DNA of 13,786 bases from an uncultured Caulobacteraceae bacterium (GTDB lineage: Bacteria; Pseudomonadota; Alphaproteobacteria; Caulobacterales; Caulobacteraceae): the NCBI GenBank assembly GCA_937910255.1, contig CALEOQ010000249.1, positions 1 through 13,786 on the forward strand, in the 5' to 3' direction. This document shows, piece by piece, positions 12,716 through 13,786 of this stretch. The notes under the pieces are model-generated. The model saw only the letters and a list, made by a program, of their open reading frames with translations. It was not told where the DNA came from and searched no databases. Position numbers and translations under genes: made by a program. Numbering within the stretch: position 1 is the stretch's first letter; each line of letters opens with the position of its first letter.

Positions 12716-13786
12716 GCCGATTCGTGCAGCCAGCTACGCAGGATCGAGACTGACTGCTCCGGATGGGTTTCGACGAAATCGGCGACGCGCTTCACCGACG
12801 AGGCCTTCACCTGACCCTCGATGCGCGCGATGTCGATCTTCTGCTCCAGGGCGTCAGGACCCGGCAGAGCCAAAGGCTGGCCGGTTTCGGGATCGACCCC
12901 GACCACGGTCTGGCCATCGGGCGTGGTGGTGACCACACGGGTGATGGTCTGCATCGGCAGACCGCCGCCGCCTGCGCCGCCGCCGGCGTTCTTGAGCAGC
13001 GGGCGGACCACGAAGAAGACGATCAGGATGGCGACGATGGCCAGGATGGCGAGCTCGATGGCCCGCATGATGTCATTCTTGTCGAAGTCGGTCAGCGGAT
13101 TGGACGCCTCGACCCCGCCCAGCTCAGCCGGCGCGTCGAAGGGCATGTTGACCACGGTCACCTGGTCGCCGCGTTCTTCATCATAGCCGACGGCGGTGCG
13201 GACCAGCTGCTCGATTCGCGCCATTTCCTCTTCGCTGCGGGCGGCGTACTCGCCGGGCGCGCCGTCCTCGCCCACCGGGCGGACGCCGTCGACGGCCACG
13301 GCCACCGACAGGCGCTGGACCTTGCCAGGCTCGTTGACCTCGGTGCGGACGGTCTTGGAGATTTCGTAGTTGGTGGTGGATTCCGTGCGGCCGCTGGCCG
13401 AGGCCAGGGCGCCGGCCTCGGCTCCGCCCAGGCCGCCGGGGATGTTGGCGTCGGCGGTGACCATGCCGTTGTTGTTGGCTTCGTTCTCGTTGGCGCTTTC
13501 CTCGACCGTCTGCTCGGAGCGCACCACCTGACCGTCGGGGTCATAGGTCTCTTCCTGCAGGGTCACCCGGGCCAGATCCAGTCCGGCGGTGACGTTCACC
13601 CGCGCCTTGCCGGGGCCGACGACGCTTTCCACCAGGGCCTTGACGGTCTTGGCGATGCGCTGCTCCACCTCGCTCTTTCGTCTGTCGGCCATTTCGCCCG
13701 CGAAGCTCTCGCCTCCGGCCGACAGGGTCTTGCCGTGCTGCTCGACGACGGTGTCCCGGGCCGGCGTCATGCGGGGCACCGCGCCC
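12712..13786 (-). CDS. fliF: Flagellar MS-ring protein FliF, C-terminal part
   Basis: The last 357 residues of FliF are visible; the 5' part lies beyond the right edge (family length is usually 530-570). FliF forms the MS ring in the inner membrane, the first flagellar structure built. Visible parts include the periplasmic ring-building segment (RIAKTVKALVESVVGPGKA, then VNVTAGLDL and LQEETYDPDGQVVRSE), a Gly/Ala/Asn-rich loop, and a single transmembrane helix (IELAILAIVAILIVFFVV, visible residues 241-258). A Gly-rich cytoplasmic linker leads to the FliG-binding C-terminus (VKRVADFVETHPEQSVSILR). The frame is open through the window edge, so GTG at 13779 is an internal codon and not a start. 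The stop overlaps fliG as ATGA. The operon promoter is not in this window. Confidence 0.97.
   Translation of the reverse strand, partial: GAVPRMTPARDTVVEQHGKTLSAGGESFAGEMADRRKSEVEQRIAKTVKALVESVVGPGKARVNVTAGLDLARVTLQEETYDPDGQVVRSEQTVEESANENEANNNGMVTADANIPGGLGGAEAGALASASGRTESTTNYEISKTVRTEVNEPGKVQRLSVAVAVDGVRPVGEDGAPGEYAARSEEEMARIEQLVRTAVGYDEERGDQVTVVNMPFDAPAELGGVEASNPLTDFDKNDIMRAIELAILAIVAILIVFFVVRPLLKNAGGGAGGGGLPMQTITRVVTTTPDGQTVVGVDPETGQPLALPGPDALEQKIDIARIEGQVKASSVKRVADFVETHPEQSVSILRSWLHESA

Noticed and set aside
141..13786. CRISPR arrays, tRNA or rRNA genes, insertion sequences, prophage or attachment sites
   Set aside because: I looked for regular direct repeats, transposase or integrase motifs and cloverleaf-like segments and saw none.

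Overview
The window reads as one end of a contig from a GC-rich alphaproteobacterium, most likely a Caulobacteraceae member (Caulobacter, Phenylobacterium or a relative). The main reason is the gene order fliF-fliG-flbE(fliH)-fliN-flbD-flhA on the minus strand. flbD and flbE were named in Caulobacter, and a sigma-54 activator with a degenerate receiver domain inside the fliF operon is characteristic of that lineage. Species cannot be decided from the sequence alone.

Bases 1-140 are not genomic. A T run, the Illumina P7 flow-cell sequence, a 6-base index and the TruSeq-type adapter end exactly at base 140, and T-rich junk lies before them. Real sequence starts at base 141, inside the flagellar export ATPase gene fliI, so fliI is broken by the contig end and not by biology.

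Layout. Plus strand, 141-2220: the 3' part of fliI, then fliJ, then a GH10 xylanase-like lipoprotein gene. All three overlap at stop/start codons. Minus strand, 2241-2636: a small DUF4282-like membrane protein. Plus strand, 2906-3820: a LysR-type regulator divergent from it, with an imperfect dyad in the 269-base gap. Minus strand, 3826-7016: an S1/P1-type nuclease gene coupled (TGATG) to an upstream TonB-dependent receptor gene. Minus strand, 7147-13786: flhA, flbD, fliN, flbE, fliG and the 3' part of fliF, transcribed from beyond the right edge.

Function. fliF (MS ring), fliG and fliN (rotor and C ring), flbE/fliH, fliI and fliJ (export ATPase complex) and flhA (export gate) build the early flagellum. 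FlbD links assembly to sigma-54-dependent late flagellar transcription. About 6 kb of genes with no obvious flagellar role (xylanase, DUF4282, LysR, nuclease, TonB receptor) lie between the two flagellar blocks. The receptor-nuclease pair could form a small scavenging unit for nucleic-acid-derived nutrients. No clearly new system is visible. The leads most worth following are the xylanase coupled to fliIJ, the unusual residue in its substrate-binding motif, the receptor-nuclease pair, and the dyad between the LysR and DUF4282 genes.
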